In this document: piece by piece, positions 1 to 9,421 of the stretch | Position numbering within the stretch: position 1 is the stretch's first letter | Layout: each line of letters begins with the position of its first letter | Source: Mesorhizobium sp. | GTDB taxonomy: Bacteria; Pseudomonadota; Alphaproteobacteria; Rhizobiales; Rhizobiaceae | Assembly: GCA_004020315.1 (NCBI GenBank) | Contig: SAQG01000017.1 | Location: 62,001-126,000, forward strand | Direction: 5' to 3' | DNA length: 64,000 nucleotides | Position numbers and translations under genes: made by a program | The notes under the pieces: generated by a model | Databases searched by the model: none | What the model was told of the DNA's origin: nothing | Seen by the model: the letters and a program-made list of their open reading frames with translations, nothing else

Positions 1-1056
1 ACCGTCTCCTGCGGCTCGATCGAGGAGAAGATGGGCATCCATGGCAATTCGACCTGCGTCATGAACTATGACGAGGCGCAAGGCACGCTGCTCGGCGAGG
101 CCAATGGCGGGCTGAAGGCCATGTTCACGATGATGAATGAAGCGAGGCTCGGCGTCGGCCTGCAGGGGCTTTCTCTGTCGGAGGTCGCCTACCAGAACGC
201 TGTGTCCTATGCCAAGGATCGCCTGCAGGGCCGCTCGCTGTCCGGGCCGAAGGCGCCGGACAAGAAGGCCGACCCGATCATCGTCCATCCCGATATCCGC
301 CGCAGCCTGATGACCATGAAGGCCTTTAACGAGGCCGGTCGCGCACTGGCGCTGTGGACGGCGATCAAGTCCGATATCGCCCACCGCTCCGACGACGACA
401 AGGACCGCCAGGCTGCCGACGACTACACCAGCCTGATGACGCCGGTGGTCAAGGGCGTGCTCACCGACAAGGGTTTCGACCACGCGGTGATGGCGCAGCA
501 AGTGTTCGGCGGGCACGGCTACATCGAAGAGCACGGCATGAGCCAGTTCGTGCGCGATGCCCGCATCGCCATGATCTACGAGGGCGCCAACGGCATCCAG
601 GCGCTTGACCTCGTCGGCCGCAAGCTGGCCTTGAATGGCGGCCGCGCCTTGCAGGCCTTCTTCAAAGAGGTCGGCGAATTCTGCGAGGAGTACCGCACCG
701 ACGAGAAGATGGCGCCTTTCACCAAGGCGCTGAAGAAGGGCCTCAACGATCTGCAGGCGGCGACGATGTGGCTGATGCAGAACGGCATGGCCAAGCCCGA
801 CAACGTCGGCGCCGCCTCGACCGACTACATGCATCTCTTTGGCCTGGTGGCGCTGGGCTACATGTGGGCACAGATGGCCAAGGCAGCCGGGGCGAAATTG
901 GCGAATGGCGCCAATGGTTCTTCGGCCTTCTATGACAGCAAGCTGGTGACGGCGCGCTTCTTCATGGAGCGGATAATGCCGGAAACGTCGGCGCACCTCG
1001 CCCGCATCTCTAGCGGCGCCGAGACATTGATGGCACTGCCGGCGGAAGCGTTCTAA
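1..1056 (+). CDS. acyl-CoA dehydrogenase, C-terminal part (5' truncated by window)
   Basis: The frame is open from base 1, so the gene begins before the window; 351 residues are visible. They carry the middle and C-terminal domains of a long (about 590 aa) acyl-CoA dehydrogenase: KMGIHGNSTCVMNYD, then FGGHGYIEEHGMSQFVRDARI and the active-site segment IYEGANGIQALDL, whose Glu is the usual catalytic base of this subgroup. It performs the FAD-dependent first oxidation of fatty acyl-CoA. A second acyl-CoA dehydrogenase, a thiolase and a FadB/FadJ-type protein follow on the same strand, supporting a beta-oxidation operon. Chain-length preference cannot be read from sequence. Confidence 0.93.
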   Translation, partial: TVSCGSIEEKMGIHGNSTCVMNYDEAQGTLLGEANGGLKAMFTMMNEARLGVGLQGLSLSEVAYQNAVSYAKDRLQGRSLSGPKAPDKKADPIIVHPDIRRSLMTMKAFNEAGRALALWTAIKSDIAHRSDDDKDRQAADDYTSLMTPVVKGVLTDKGFDHAVMAQQVFGGHGYIEEHGMSQFVRDARIAMIYEGANGIQALDLVGRKLALNGGRALQAFFKEVGEFCEEYRTDEKMAPFTKALKKGLNDLQAATMWLMQNGMAKPDNVGAASTDYMHLFGLVALGYMWAQMAKAAGAKLANGANGSSAFYDSKLVTARFFMERIMPETSAHLARISSGAETLMALPAEAF

Positions 1057-1109
1057 GCTCGACAGCGTCGGTGCAGCCGGCCTTAACCTGTCGATACGCG
1101 GAGGAAATC

Positions 1110-2282
1110 GTGGCGACAAATCCTGCCGAAGTGCTTGCTTTGCCCAAACCCGCCTGGGCGGCGGATGAGGTCGGCATGCTCTACGACATGGCGCACCGCT
1201 TCATGTCGGAAGAGATCGCGCCGCGCTATGACGAGTTCGAGAAGAACGAGATGGTCGACCGCGAAAGCTGGCTGAAGGCGGGCGAGGCCGGTCTGCTCTG
1301 TGCCTCGATGCCGGAGGAATATGGCGGTTCGGGCGGGACATTCGCGCATGAGAGCGCCATCATCGAGGCGATCGGCCATGTCGGCGTCGACGGTTTCGGC
1401 ATCGGCCTGCACAATTCGATCGTCGCCCCTTACATCCTGCATTATGGCTCGGAGGAGCAGAAGAAGAAGTGGCTGCCGAAACTGGCGACCGGCGAACTGA
1501 TCGGCGCCATCGCCATGACCGAGCCCGGCGCCGGCTCTGACCTGCAGGGGGTCAAGACGCGAGCCGAGAAGGATGGCAACCATTACAAGGTCAACGGCTC
1601 GAAGACCTTCATCACCAACGGACAACTCGCCAACTTCATCATCGTCGTCACCAAGACCGATCCGGAGAAGGGCGCCAAGGGCACTTCGCTGATCGTCGTC
1701 GAGACCGACGAGGTGGAAGGATTCGAGCGCGGCCGCAACCTCGACAAGATCGGGCTCAAGGCCAACGACACGTCGGAACTGTTCTTCAACGATATGCGCG
1801 TGCCGACCTCCAATCTGCTCGGCCACGAGGAAGGCCAGGGCTTCGTCCAGCTGATGCAGCAATTGCCGCAGGAGCGGCTGCAGATCGGCACCGGCGCCAT
1901 CGCCATGGTCGAACGGGCGCTGGCGCTGACCATCGACTACGTCAAGGAACGCAAGGCCTTCGGCAAGGCGATTATCGATTTCCAGAACACCCAGTTCAAG
2001 CTGGCCGAATTGAAGACCGAGGCGACCATCGGCCGCGTCTTCTACAATGACTGCGTCGCCCGCCATATCAATGGCGGCCTCGACCCGGTGACCGCCTCGA
2101 TGGCCAAATACTGGCTGTCCGACCTGCAAGGGAAAGTCGTCGACGAATGCCTTCAATTGCATGGCGGTTATGGCTACATGAATGAATATCCGATCGCCCG
2201 CATGTTCCGCGACGCCCGCGTCCAGCGCATCTACGGCGGCACCAACGAGATCATGAAATTGCTGATCGGGCGGAGCCTTTAG
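1110..2282 (+). CDS. acyl-CoA dehydrogenase (long-chain/isovaleryl type)
   Basis: This 390-residue acyl-CoA dehydrogenase is of the short, about 390 aa class. Motifs include AMTEPGAGSDLQG (substrate and FAD loop), ITNGQLANFIIVV, and the C-terminal LHGGYGYMNEYPIARMFRDA and IYGGTNEIMK. The last motif resembles long-chain and isovaleryl enzymes, where the catalytic Glu lies elsewhere. I chose the GTG at 1110 because GGAGG at 1100-1104 sits five bases before it; an upstream GTG at 1071 adds 13 unconserved residues. The gene lies 53 bp after the preceding dehydrogenase and 8 bp before the OsmC-like gene, so it is likely co-transcribed with them. Confidence 0.93.
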   Translation: MATNPAEVLALPKPAWAADEVGMLYDMAHRFMSEEIAPRYDEFEKNEMVDRESWLKAGEAGLLCASMPEEYGGSGGTFAHESAIIEAIGHVGVDGFGIGLHNSIVAPYILHYGSEEQKKKWLPKLATGELIGAIAMTEPGAGSDLQGVKTRAEKDGNHYKVNGSKTFITNGQLANFIIVVTKTDPEKGAKGTSLIVVETDEVEGFERGRNLDKIGLKANDTSELFFNDMRVPTSNLLGHEEGQGFVQLMQQLPQERLQIGTGAIAMVERALALTIDYVKERKAFGKAIIDFQNTQFKLAELKTEATIGRVFYNDCVARHINGGLDPVTASMAKYWLSDLQGKVVDECLQLHGGYGYMNEYPIARMFRDARVQRIYGGTNEIMKLLIGRSL

Positions 2283-2290
2283 GAGGTCGC

Positions 2291-2746
2291 ATGTCGAAGC
2301 ATTTTGCTGAGCTTCGCTGGAAGCCGGGAGCAGGGGAGGATTTCCTCTCCGGCCGCTATTCCCGGGTGCATGCACTTCATTTTGATGGTGGCGCGGTCAT
2401 CTCCGCTTCCGCATCGCCGACGATCGTGCCGGCACCTTTCAGCGACGCAAAGAATGTTGATCCGGAAGAACTGTTCGTCGCTTCGCTTTCTTCTTGCCAC
2501 ATGCTGTGGTTCTTGGACCTGGCAAAACGCGCTAAGGTCAGTGTCCGATCTTATCACGATGAAGCCGAAGGCCTGATGGCCAAGAATGCTGACGGGCGCA
2601 CGGCCATCACCCATGTCACCCTTCGGCCGCTCGTCGAATGCGACGCGGACGTAGCTACAATCGAGAGCATTCATCATAAGGCGCACGACGCCTGTTTCAT
2701 CGCCAATTCGGTGCGGACCGAAGTGGTGGTCGAACCCCGATTCTAG
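2291..2746 (+). CDS. OsmC/Ohr family peroxiredoxin-like protein
   Basis: The 151-residue protein has the two-cysteine OsmC/Ohr layout: the first Cys in the helix motif SLSSCHMLWFLDLA and the second in HDACFIANSVRTE near the C-terminus. Family members reduce organic hydroperoxides through this thiol pair. An AGGAGG lies just upstream of the ATG. It sits 8 bp after an acyl-CoA dehydrogenase and 17 bp before a thiolase, so it may protect the beta-oxidation flux from peroxides made by flavin oxidation; that role is inference. It fits the OsmC-like branch, while the substrate is not determinable. Confidence 0.88.
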   Translation: MSKHFAELRWKPGAGEDFLSGRYSRVHALHFDGGAVISASASPTIVPAPFSDAKNVDPEELFVASLSSCHMLWFLDLAKRAKVSVRSYHDEAEGLMAKNADGRTAITHVTLRPLVECDADVATIESIHHKAHDACFIANSVRTEVVVEPRF

Positions 2747-2763
2747 ATCACAGGAGATCACCA

Positions 2764-3972
2764 ATGGCCGAAGCTTATGTCTATGACGCCGTGCGCACGC
2801 CGCGCGGCAGGGGCAAGAAGGATGGCTCGCTGCACGAGGTGCCAGCGGTGCGGCTCGGCGCCAAGGTGCTCGAGGCGATCCGCGACCGCAATGGGCTGGA
2901 CACCGGCACCGTCGACGACATCATCTTCGGCTGCGTCGATCCGGTTGGCGAGGCGGGTTCTGTCATTCCGCGTGCCGCCGCCTTCGAGGCTGGCTATGCG
3001 ACCACGGCGCCCGGCATGCAGATCTCGCGTTTCTGCGCCTCTGGCCTGGACGCCATCAACTTCGGCGCCGCCAAGATCGCGCAAGGCGCCGACGAGATCG
3101 TCATCGCCGGCGGCGTCGAATCGATGTCGCGCGTCGGCATGGGCGCATCCGGCGGCGCCTGGTTCATGGACCCCTCGGTCGGCCTGCCGGGCTGGTTTGT
3201 GCCGCAAGGCATCTCGGCCGATCTGATCGCCACGAAATATGGCTTTTCGCGCGACGACGTCGACGCCTATGCGGTCGAGAGCCAGAAGCGCGCCGCCAAA
3301 GCCTGGGGCGAAGGCCGCTTCAAGAATTCGGTGATCTCGATCAAGGACCAGAACGGTCTGACCATCCTCGACCATGACGAGCACATGCGGCCTGCAACCG
3401 ATATGCAGTCGCTGGCGGCACTCAACCCGTCTTTCGTTATGCCCGGCGAAATGGGCGGCTTCGATGCCGTCGCGGTGCAGAAGCATCCCGAGGTGGAGGA
3501 GGTCAACCACGTCCACCACGCCGGCAATTCGTCCGGCATCGTCGACGGCGCGGCGGCCGTTCTGCTCGGCTCGAAGAAGGCTGGAAAGACGCTCGGCCTG
3601 AAGCCGCGCGCACGCATCCGTGCATTCGCCAATATCGGCTCGGAACCGGTGCTGATGCTGACCGGTCCGGTCGACGTGACCGAGAAGCTGCTGAAGCGCG
3701 CCAGGATGAAGCTGTCGGACATCGATCTGTTCGAGCTCAACGAGGCGTTCGCCTCGGTGGTGCTGCGCTACATGCAGGCCTTCGACATTTCGCACGACAG
3801 GATCAACGTCAATGGCGGCGCCATCGCCATGGGCCATCCGCTCGGCGCGACAGGGGCGATGATCTTCGGAACGGTTCTGGACGAACTGGAGCGCCGTGAC
3901 CTGAACACCGCGCTGGTGACGCTCTGCATCGGCGCCGGCATGGGCACCGCAACGATCATCGAACGCGTCTGA
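2764..3972 (+). CDS. acetyl-CoA C-acyltransferase (thiolase)
   Basis: A 402-residue thiolase that cleaves 3-ketoacyl-CoA with CoA in the last step of beta-oxidation. The nucleophilic Cys91 lies in SRFCASGLDAIN, the conserved NEAFA segment and GHPLGATGA (His358) follow, and the second active-site cysteine is Cys388 in LCIGAGMGTA. Length is normal for the family. The ATG at 2764 follows CAGGAGATCACC. The gene is followed 14 bp later by the FadB/FadJ-type multifunctional protein, the usual partner of a trifunctional complex. Biosynthetic (PhaA-like) use is possible, but the neighbours favour degradation. Confidence 0.93.
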   Translation: MAEAYVYDAVRTPRGRGKKDGSLHEVPAVRLGAKVLEAIRDRNGLDTGTVDDIIFGCVDPVGEAGSVIPRAAAFEAGYATTAPGMQISRFCASGLDAINFGAAKIAQGADEIVIAGGVESMSRVGMGASGGAWFMDPSVGLPGWFVPQGISADLIATKYGFSRDDVDAYAVESQKRAAKAWGEGRFKNSVISIKDQNGLTILDHDEHMRPATDMQSLAALNPSFVMPGEMGGFDAVAVQKHPEVEEVNHVHHAGNSSGIVDGAAAVLLGSKKAGKTLGLKPRARIRAFANIGSEPVLMLTGPVDVTEKLLKRARMKLSDIDLFELNEAFASVVLRYMQAFDISHDRINVNGGAIAMGHPLGATGAMIFGTVLDELERRDLNTALVTLCIGAGMGTATIIERV

Positions 3973-3986
3973 CGGGAGAGAGACCG

Positions 3987-6206
3987 ATGAGCTACACCAA
4001 TTTCACCCTCGACATCGACGCCGATGGTATCGCACTGATCACCTGGGATATGCCCGACCGCTCGATGAACATCTTCACCGAAGAGGCGATGCTGGAGCTG
4101 AACGCCATCGTTGACAAGGTGGCGAGCGGGGCAGCGATAAAAGGGGCGGTGATCACCTCCGGCAAGGACACGTTTTCCGGCGGTGCAGACATCACCATGC
4201 TGCAGAAAATGCTGTCGAAGTTCGCAACCGACAAAGCCAAGGACCTGGACAAGGCGACCAAGGCGCTGTTCGACAAAGCCGGCTACATGACCGGTCTTTT
4301 CCGCAAGCTGGAAACCTCAGGCAAGCCGTGGGTATCGGCGATCAACGGCACCTGCATGGGCGGCGCGTTCGAGCTGTCGCTCGCTTGCCATGGCCGTGTC
4401 GCGGCCGATTCCGACAAGGTCAAGATGGCGCTCCCCGAAGTGAAGATCGGTATCTTCCCGGGTGCCGGCGGCACCCAGCGCGTACCTCGGCTGACCGACC
4501 AGCAGCAGGCGCTGCAGATGCTGACCTCCGGCCAGACGCTGTCGCCGCAGAAGGCCAAGTCGATGGGCCTGATCCACGAGATTGCCGAGCCGCAAAAGCT
4601 GGTCGAAACCGCCAAAGCCATGATCAAAAATGGCTTGAAGCCGGTTGCGCCGTGGGACGAGAAGGGCTTCAAGCTGCCCGGCGGCCCGGTCTATTCGGTG
4701 GCCGGCGCCAATCTGTGGCCACCGGCAATCGCCATCCTGCGTCGCGAGACTTATGGCAACTATCCTGCCGCTGCCGCTATCCTGAAATGCGTCTATGAAG
4801 GACTGCTGGTGCCGTTCGACACCGCCTTGCGCATCGAGCAGCGCTATTTCACCGAGATCATGCAGACCAGGGAAGCAGCGGCGATGATCCGCTCGCTGTT
4901 CGTGTCGCTGCAGGAACTGAACAAGGGTGCACGCCGCCCGGCCGGCGTGCCGGAAACCAAGTTCAAGAAGATCGGCGTGCTCGGCGCCGGCTTCATGGGC
5001 GCCGGCATCACCTATGTTACGGCCAAGGCCGGCATTCCGGTGGTGCTGCTCGACCGCGACATGGAAGCTGCCGCCAAGGGCAAGGCGCATTCGGACAGCC
5101 TGATCTCGGATCAGGTCAGGAAGGGCCGCGCCAGGCCAGAGGACAAGGATAGGCTGCTGTCGCTGATCACGCCGACAGCGGACTATGCCGACCTCGCAGG
5201 CTGCGACCTGGTGGTCGAGGCGGTGTTCGAGGATTCGGGCGTCAAGAAGGACGCCACTGAAAAGGCGGAGGCTGTGCTGAGGCCGTCGGCGGTCTTCGCG
5301 TCAAACACGTCCACCATCCCGATCACGTCGCTGGCGAAGAATTCGGCGCGGCCGAAGAATTTCATCGGCATCCATTTCTTTTCGCCGGTCGACAAGATGA
5401 TGCTGGTCGAGATCATTTTGGGCAAGAAGACGGGCGACAAGGCGCTGGCCACCGCAATCGACTTCGTCCGCGCCATCAAGAAGACGCCGATCGTCGTCAA
5501 CGACACGCGTGGCTTCTACGTCAACCGCTGCGTGCTGCGCTATATGTCGGAAGCCTACAAGATGCTGATCGAGGGCGTTCCGGCGGCGATGATCGAGAAT
5601 GCCGCGAAGGCTGCGGGCATGCCGGTTGGTCCGCTTGCACTCACCGACGAGACGGCGATCGACCTCGCGCAGAAGATCATGAAGCAGACCATCCGGGATC
5701 TCGGCGAAAAAGCGGTCGACCCGAAGCAGATGGCGCTGATCAACACGCTGGTCGATACCCATGGCCGCTTCGGCCGCAAGAACGGCAAGGGTTTTTACGA
5801 CTATCCGCAAAAGCCTGCCAAGAAGAAGCTGTGGCCGGGCCTGAAGGATCTCTATCCGCAGTTGGCGCCTGAAGTGGTCGACTATGAGGAACTGAAGAAG
5901 CGGCTCCTGGTCACCATAGCATTGGAGGCGGCCCGAGTGATGGAGGAGGGCATCGTCACCGATCCGCGCGAGGCCGATGTCGGCTCGATCCTCGCCTTCG
6001 GCTTCGCGCCCTTTACCGGCGGCGTGCTGTCCTACATCGACGGCATCGGTGCGAAGAAATTCGTCAAGATCGCCAAAGGTCTGCAGAAGAAGTACGGCGC
6101 CGAGTTCAAGGCGCCAAAGCTCCTGCTCGACATGGCGGAGAAGGGCGAGACTTTCTACGAACGCTTCGATCCTTATGCCAGGAGCGAGGCCAAGAAGGCG
6201 GCGTGA
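3987..6206 (+). CDS. multifunctional enoyl-CoA hydratase / 3-hydroxyacyl-CoA dehydrogenase
   Basis: The 739-residue fusion has an N-terminal crotonase domain (about 1-190) with both hydratase glutamates, in GGAFELSLACHG and ALPEVKIGIFPGAGG. An NAD-binding 3-hydroxyacyl-CoA dehydrogenase domain starts near residue 329 (LGAGFMGAGI), followed by HFFSPVDKMMLVEII and the C-terminal helical domain. It hydrates enoyl-CoA and oxidises the 3-hydroxy product for the thiolase upstream. It corresponds to FadB/FadJ; I do not assign one symbol because the two are hard to separate by eye. It is the last gene of the fatty-acid operon. Confidence 0.94.
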   Translation: MSYTNFTLDIDADGIALITWDMPDRSMNIFTEEAMLELNAIVDKVASGAAIKGAVITSGKDTFSGGADITMLQKMLSKFATDKAKDLDKATKALFDKAGYMTGLFRKLETSGKPWVSAINGTCMGGAFELSLACHGRVAADSDKVKMALPEVKIGIFPGAGGTQRVPRLTDQQQALQMLTSGQTLSPQKAKSMGLIHEIAEPQKLVETAKAMIKNGLKPVAPWDEKGFKLPGGPVYSVAGANLWPPAIAILRRETYGNYPAAAAILKCVYEGLLVPFDTALRIEQRYFTEIMQTREAAAMIRSLFVSLQELNKGARRPAGVPETKFKKIGVLGAGFMGAGITYVTAKAGIPVVLLDRDMEAAAKGKAHSDSLISDQVRKGRARPEDKDRLLSLITPTADYADLAGCDLVVEAVFEDSGVKKDATEKAEAVLRPSAVFASNTSTIPITSLAKNSARPKNFIGIHFFSPVDKMMLVEIILGKKTGDKALATAIDFVRAIKKTPIVVNDTRGFYVNRCVLRYMSEAYKMLIEGVPAAMIENAAKAAGMPVGPLALTDETAIDLAQKIMKQTIRDLGEKAVDPKQMALINTLVDTHGRFGRKNGKGFYDYPQKPAKKKLWPGLKDLYPQLAPEVVDYEELKKRLLVTIALEAARVMEEGIVTDPREADVGSILAFGFAPFTGGVLSYIDGIGAKKFVKIAKGLQKKYGAEFKAPKLLLDMAEKGETFYERFDPYARSEAKKAA

Positions 6207-6245
6207 CGCCGCCTTCGGTGGTGGACAAAATCACGGCCACCGGTT

Positions 6246-6274
6246 AGAACGGAGAAGGTATTTTTTCCTGTTCT
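6246..6274. promoter_or_regulatory. candidate operator dyad before the S24 repressor gene
   Basis: AGAAC at 6246-6250 and GTTCT at 6270-6274 form an inverted pair with a 19-bp spacer. The right half abuts the Shine-Dalgarno sequence GAAGGAG (6275-6281) of the downstream repressor-like gene. LexA/CI-type proteins commonly autoregulate through such sites. Only the outer five bases per arm match perfectly, so this is a candidate. Confidence 0.35.
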
Positions 6275-6288
6275 GAAGGAGAGCAAAA

Positions 6289-6939
6289 GTGCTCTCGCAT
6301 GACCGCGTATGGGCCGCCATCGACGCTCTCGCCGAGCGCTATTCGCTCTCTGCGTCAGGGCTGGCGAAACGCGCCGGCCTGGATTCGACTGCCTTCAACA
6401 AGTCGAAGCGGCTGTCCTCGGACGGGCGGCCGCGCTGGCCGTCGACCGAATCGCTGGCCAAGATCATCGAGGCGACGGGCGCCTCGCTCGACGAATTCAC
6501 GGGATTGGTCGAAGGCCGGGGCGAGCCCGTTCCCGGACCCCTGCCCGCACAGCGATCTTCGGTGCCGCTGCTCGGCTTCGCCCAGGCCGGCGCCGGCGGC
6601 TTCTTCGACGATGCCGGCTTTCCCGCTGGGCAGGGCTGGGACCTGATCGAGCTTCCGGCACGGGCGACCGAAACCTCCTATGCGCTGCAGGTCCAGGGCG
6701 ATTCCATGCTGCCGCTCTACCGCAATGGTGACGTGCTGATTGTCGAGCCGGGCGCTGCCACACGCAAGGGCGACCGCGTCGTCGTCAAGACCAATGCCGG
6801 CGAGGTGATGGCCAAGGTGCTGGACCGTCAGACGGCGAAGTCGATCATGCTGGTCTCACTCAATCCCGATCACCCGGACCGCGACATCCCCCTGCGCGAT
6901 GTCGAATGGGTGGCGCGGATTGTCTGGGCAAGCCAGTAA
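6289..6939 (+). CDS. S24-family self-cleaving transcriptional repressor (CI/LexA-like)
   Basis: The 216-residue protein has an N-terminal helix-turn-helix (LSASGLAKRAGLDSTAFN, about 20-37) and a C-terminal S24 peptidase-like domain. The self-cleavage apparatus looks intact: an Ala100-Gly101 scissile pair in FAQAGAGG, nucleophile Ser139 in QGDSMLPLY and general base Lys167 in RVVVKTNAGE. Such proteins repress DNA-damage or prophage genes until RecA-stimulated cleavage. GTG at 6289 is supported by GAAGGAG seven bases upstream. No prophage genes surround it, so it is a chromosomal stand-alone repressor of unknown regulon. It is not the canonical LexA, whose HTH and length differ. Confidence 0.88.
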   Translation: MLSHDRVWAAIDALAERYSLSASGLAKRAGLDSTAFNKSKRLSSDGRPRWPSTESLAKIIEATGASLDEFTGLVEGRGEPVPGPLPAQRSSVPLLGFAQAGAGGFFDDAGFPAGQGWDLIELPARATETSYALQVQGDSMLPLYRNGDVLIVEPGAATRKGDRVVVKTNAGEVMAKVLDRQTAKSIMLVSLNPDHPDRDIPLRDVEWVARIVWASQ

Positions 6940-6948
6940 GGGCGGCCG

Positions 6949-7809
6949 GTGCGCCCGCTTCATGCAGCCGTTGCGGTGTTGACGATCCTGGCGACGGGGG
7001 TCGCCATCGCCGCCGGTGGCCGCGCGGTGCTGCACGGCGAAAACGGTCGCGTCGCAGTTCGGGCGCAGGCCGGCATGGCGACGCAATCCGAAGCGCCTGC
7101 CACATCAGCGATTCCGCAGCCCAAGGTGGCAAGGCCGGAGGTGCATTCCAGGGCCATCGATCCCGAGGTCGTCGCGCCGCCGCAGCTTCAGCCCGAAGAG
7201 CTTGAACGGGTCGAGCCGCGCGCGCCGCTGAGCGACCTGGCGCTGGCCGGACCGCCCAAACCGCCGAAATTGAAAATGCCCGACGACTGGAACGGGACAA
7301 AACTGTTCCAGCCGGTTGCGCCGGCCGCCGGTGTGATCGAGGCCAAGGGCTACTCGGTCGCGATTTCGGGTATCGACATCGTCAGGCAAGACGAGACTTG
7401 TGCCGACGGCGGCAAGTCCTGGACGTGTGGCACCCGGGCGCGAACGGCGTTCCGTGCTTTCCTGCGCGGCCGGGCGGTGGTTTGCACGGTGCCGCCCGAA
7501 GGCGGCCGCGACCTGATCGCCGCCGAATGCCGCGTTGGCAACCAGGATGTCGGTCAGTGGTTGATTGAAAACGGCTGGGCGCGCGCAGCCAATGATGGCC
7601 CTTACGTCGAGGCCGGCGAGAAGGCGCGTAAGGCGAGGAAGGGCATTTTCGGGCCGGCGCCGAGTCTCTCCGGTCTGCCTCCGGCACCAGAACCTGTCGC
7701 GGCCACAGCGCAGCCGACGCAGCCGATTCTGGATCCTTCGGCGACGGCTATGCCGCTAACCGAGACGACAGCTACGCCGCCAGCTGACCAGCCAACGCCT
7801 TCTGAATGA
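6949..7809 (+). CDS. thermonuclease (SNase)-like exported protein
   Basis: A 286-residue protein with an N-terminal hydrophobic segment (LHAAVAVLTILATGVAIAAG) that acts as a signal or anchor, a proline-rich linker to about residue 120, and a staphylococcal-nuclease-like domain (SGIDIVRQDETC, then RTAFRAFLRGR, GQWLIENGWARA and ARKARKGIFG). A proline/alanine/threonine-rich tail follows. The family hydrolyses DNA or RNA phosphodiesters, but the catalytic Arg/Glu pair cannot be confirmed by eye. GTG start, 9 bp after the S24 repressor stop, suggesting one transcript. Its 3' end overlaps convergent lysK by 38 bp. Confidence 0.75.
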   Translation: MRPLHAAVAVLTILATGVAIAAGGRAVLHGENGRVAVRAQAGMATQSEAPATSAIPQPKVARPEVHSRAIDPEVVAPPQLQPEELERVEPRAPLSDLALAGPPKPPKLKMPDDWNGTKLFQPVAPAAGVIEAKGYSVAISGIDIVRQDETCADGGKSWTCGTRARTAFRAFLRGRAVVCTVPPEGGRDLIAAECRVGNQDVGQWLIENGWARAANDGPYVEAGEKARKARKGIFGPAPSLSGLPPAPEPVAATAQPTQPILDPSATAMPLTETTATPPADQPTPSE

Positions 7810-9421
7810 GCGCGCGGGTTTCTGCGATGCCGTAGAGCGCGGCGAAGGAACCGAAGCGCGGGCCGCGCTCCTGTCCGATCAAAATCTGGTAGATCATCTG
7901 GAAGAAGGCGACGGAGACGCCCGGCCCGCCCTCCGGGCTCTGCTTCGAATGGTCCTGATAGCGTTCGATCTTGCGCGCGACGTTGAGGGCGGCATTCTGG
8001 ATCACCTCGCCATCGGCATCCGGCGGCAGTGCGGCGAGCGCTTCGGACAGTTTCGTCAGCGCCTCGCGCTCGACCGCGTCGGCGGCCCGGTACACCTTGG
8101 CCGGTTTCACGAAATCGTCGAAATAGCGGATCGCATATTCGGCCAGCCGGTCGAGTTCGGGGTGGGTCTTCGGCGTCACGCCCGATGTGTGGCGCGAAAT
8201 GAACCCCCACAGCACGTCCTTGTTCTGGGCGTTCGACGCGCTGACCAGATTGAGCAGCAGCGCGAACGACACCGGCAGGTCGACGACAGGCGGGTTACCA
8301 TCATGCATATGCCAGACGGGGTTTCCCAGCCGCTCCTTCCACTCCTGCCGGCGATAGGCGGACAGAAAGGCGTAATACTCGTCCACCGCCTTCGGAATGA
8401 CGTCGAAATAGAGCTTCTTGGCCTGCCGCGGCCGCTGGTACATGTAGAGCTCGAGGCTTTCGGTCGGCGCGTAGGTCAGCCACTCGTCTATGGTCAGCCC
8501 GTTGCCCTTCGACTTCGAAATCTTTTGGCCGTTCTCGTCCAGGAACAGTTCATAGACGAAATGCTCCGGCGCCCGCCCGCCCAGGATATTGCAGATACGG
8601 TCGTAGATCACTGCATTCGTCTGGTGGTCTTTGCCGAACATTTCGAAATCGACGCCGAGCGCCGCCCAGCGCATGCCGAAATCCGGCTTCCATTGCAGCT
8701 TCACCCTGCCGCCGGTTATCGGCAGCGTGGTTTCGGTGCCGTCGTCATCGAAGGTGATGGTGCCGGCCTTGGCGTCGACATGCTTCATGGGGACGTAAAG
8801 CACGCGGCCACTTTTGGGGGAAATCGGCAAGAACGGACTGTACGTCGCTTGACGCTCCTCTCCGAGCGTCGGCAACATCACGTCCATAATCTTATCGAAA
8901 CGTTCGGCAGCGCGCAGCAGAACTTCGTCGAAACGACCAGCCTTGTAGTATTCCGTCGCGCTGGCGAACTCGTAGTCGAAGCCGAACGTGTCCAGGAAAC
9001 GGCAAAGCATCGCGTTGTTGTGGTCTGCGAAGCTCGCATAGTCGCCGTCGAAAGGATTGGGGACGGACGAGAGCGGCTTGTGCAGGTGCGGCTCGAGTGC
9101 GGCGCGATCGGGGACGTTGTCCGGAATCTTGCGCATGCCGTCCATGTCGTCGGAAAAGCACAATATCTTGGTCTTGACCGTGTCCCGGGTGAGGACGCGG
9201 AAGGCGTGGCGCACCATCGAGGTGCGGGCGACCTCGCCGAAAGTACCGATGTGCGGCAGCCCCGACGGACCGTAGCCGGTCTCAAACAGGACGGCCTCGG
9301 GAAAGTCAGTGCCTTTGTAGCGCTCGACGATCTTCCTGGCTTCCTCGAACGGCCACGCCTTGCTTTCAGCCGCTGCGGCAAGCACCTCGGGATTGAGATC
9401 GATAATGTTTGATCCCGCCAT
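7772..9421 (-). CDS. lysK: lysyl-tRNA synthetase, class I
   Basis: This 549-residue class I LysRS charges tRNA-Lys. The HIGH-like signature is in GPSGLPHIGTFGEV and the KMSKS-like motif is KISKSKGNGLT. Alphaproteobacteria and archaea use this class I enzyme, whereas most bacteria use class II. I place the start at the ATG at 9421; a TTG five codons further upstream would add MENSD without support. It is transcribed against the nuclease-like gene and overlaps its 3' end by 38 bp. Confidence 0.96.
   Translation of the reverse strand: MAGSNIIDLNPEVLAAAAESKAWPFEEARKIVERYKGTDFPEAVLFETGYGPSGLPHIGTFGEVARTSMVRHAFRVLTRDTVKTKILCFSDDMDGMRKIPDNVPDRAALEPHLHKPLSSVPNPFDGDYASFADHNNAMLCRFLDTFGFDYEFASATEYYKAGRFDEVLLRAAERFDKIMDVMLPTLGEERQATYSPFLPISPKSGRVLYVPMKHVDAKAGTITFDDDGTETTLPITGGRVKLQWKPDFGMRWAALGVDFEMFGKDHQTNAVIYDRICNILGGRAPEHFVYELFLDENGQKISKSKGNGLTIDEWLTYAPTESLELYMYQRPRQAKKLYFDVIPKAVDEYYAFLSAYRRQEWKERLGNPVWHMHDGNPPVVDLPVSFALLLNLVSASNAQNKDVLWGFISRHTSGVTPKTHPELDRLAEYAIRYFDDFVKPAKVYRAADAVEREALTKLSEALAALPPDADGEVIQNAALNVARKIERYQDHSKQSPEGGPGVSVAFFQMIYQILIGQERGPRFGSFAALYGIAETRALIQKALAGQLAA

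Noticed and set aside
1083..2375. 430-residue open frame on the minus strand opposite the second acyl-CoA dehydrogenase
   Set aside because: Antisense to a clear enzyme gene, low-complexity His/Asp/Gly-rich composition and no domain; a typical GC-rich shadow.
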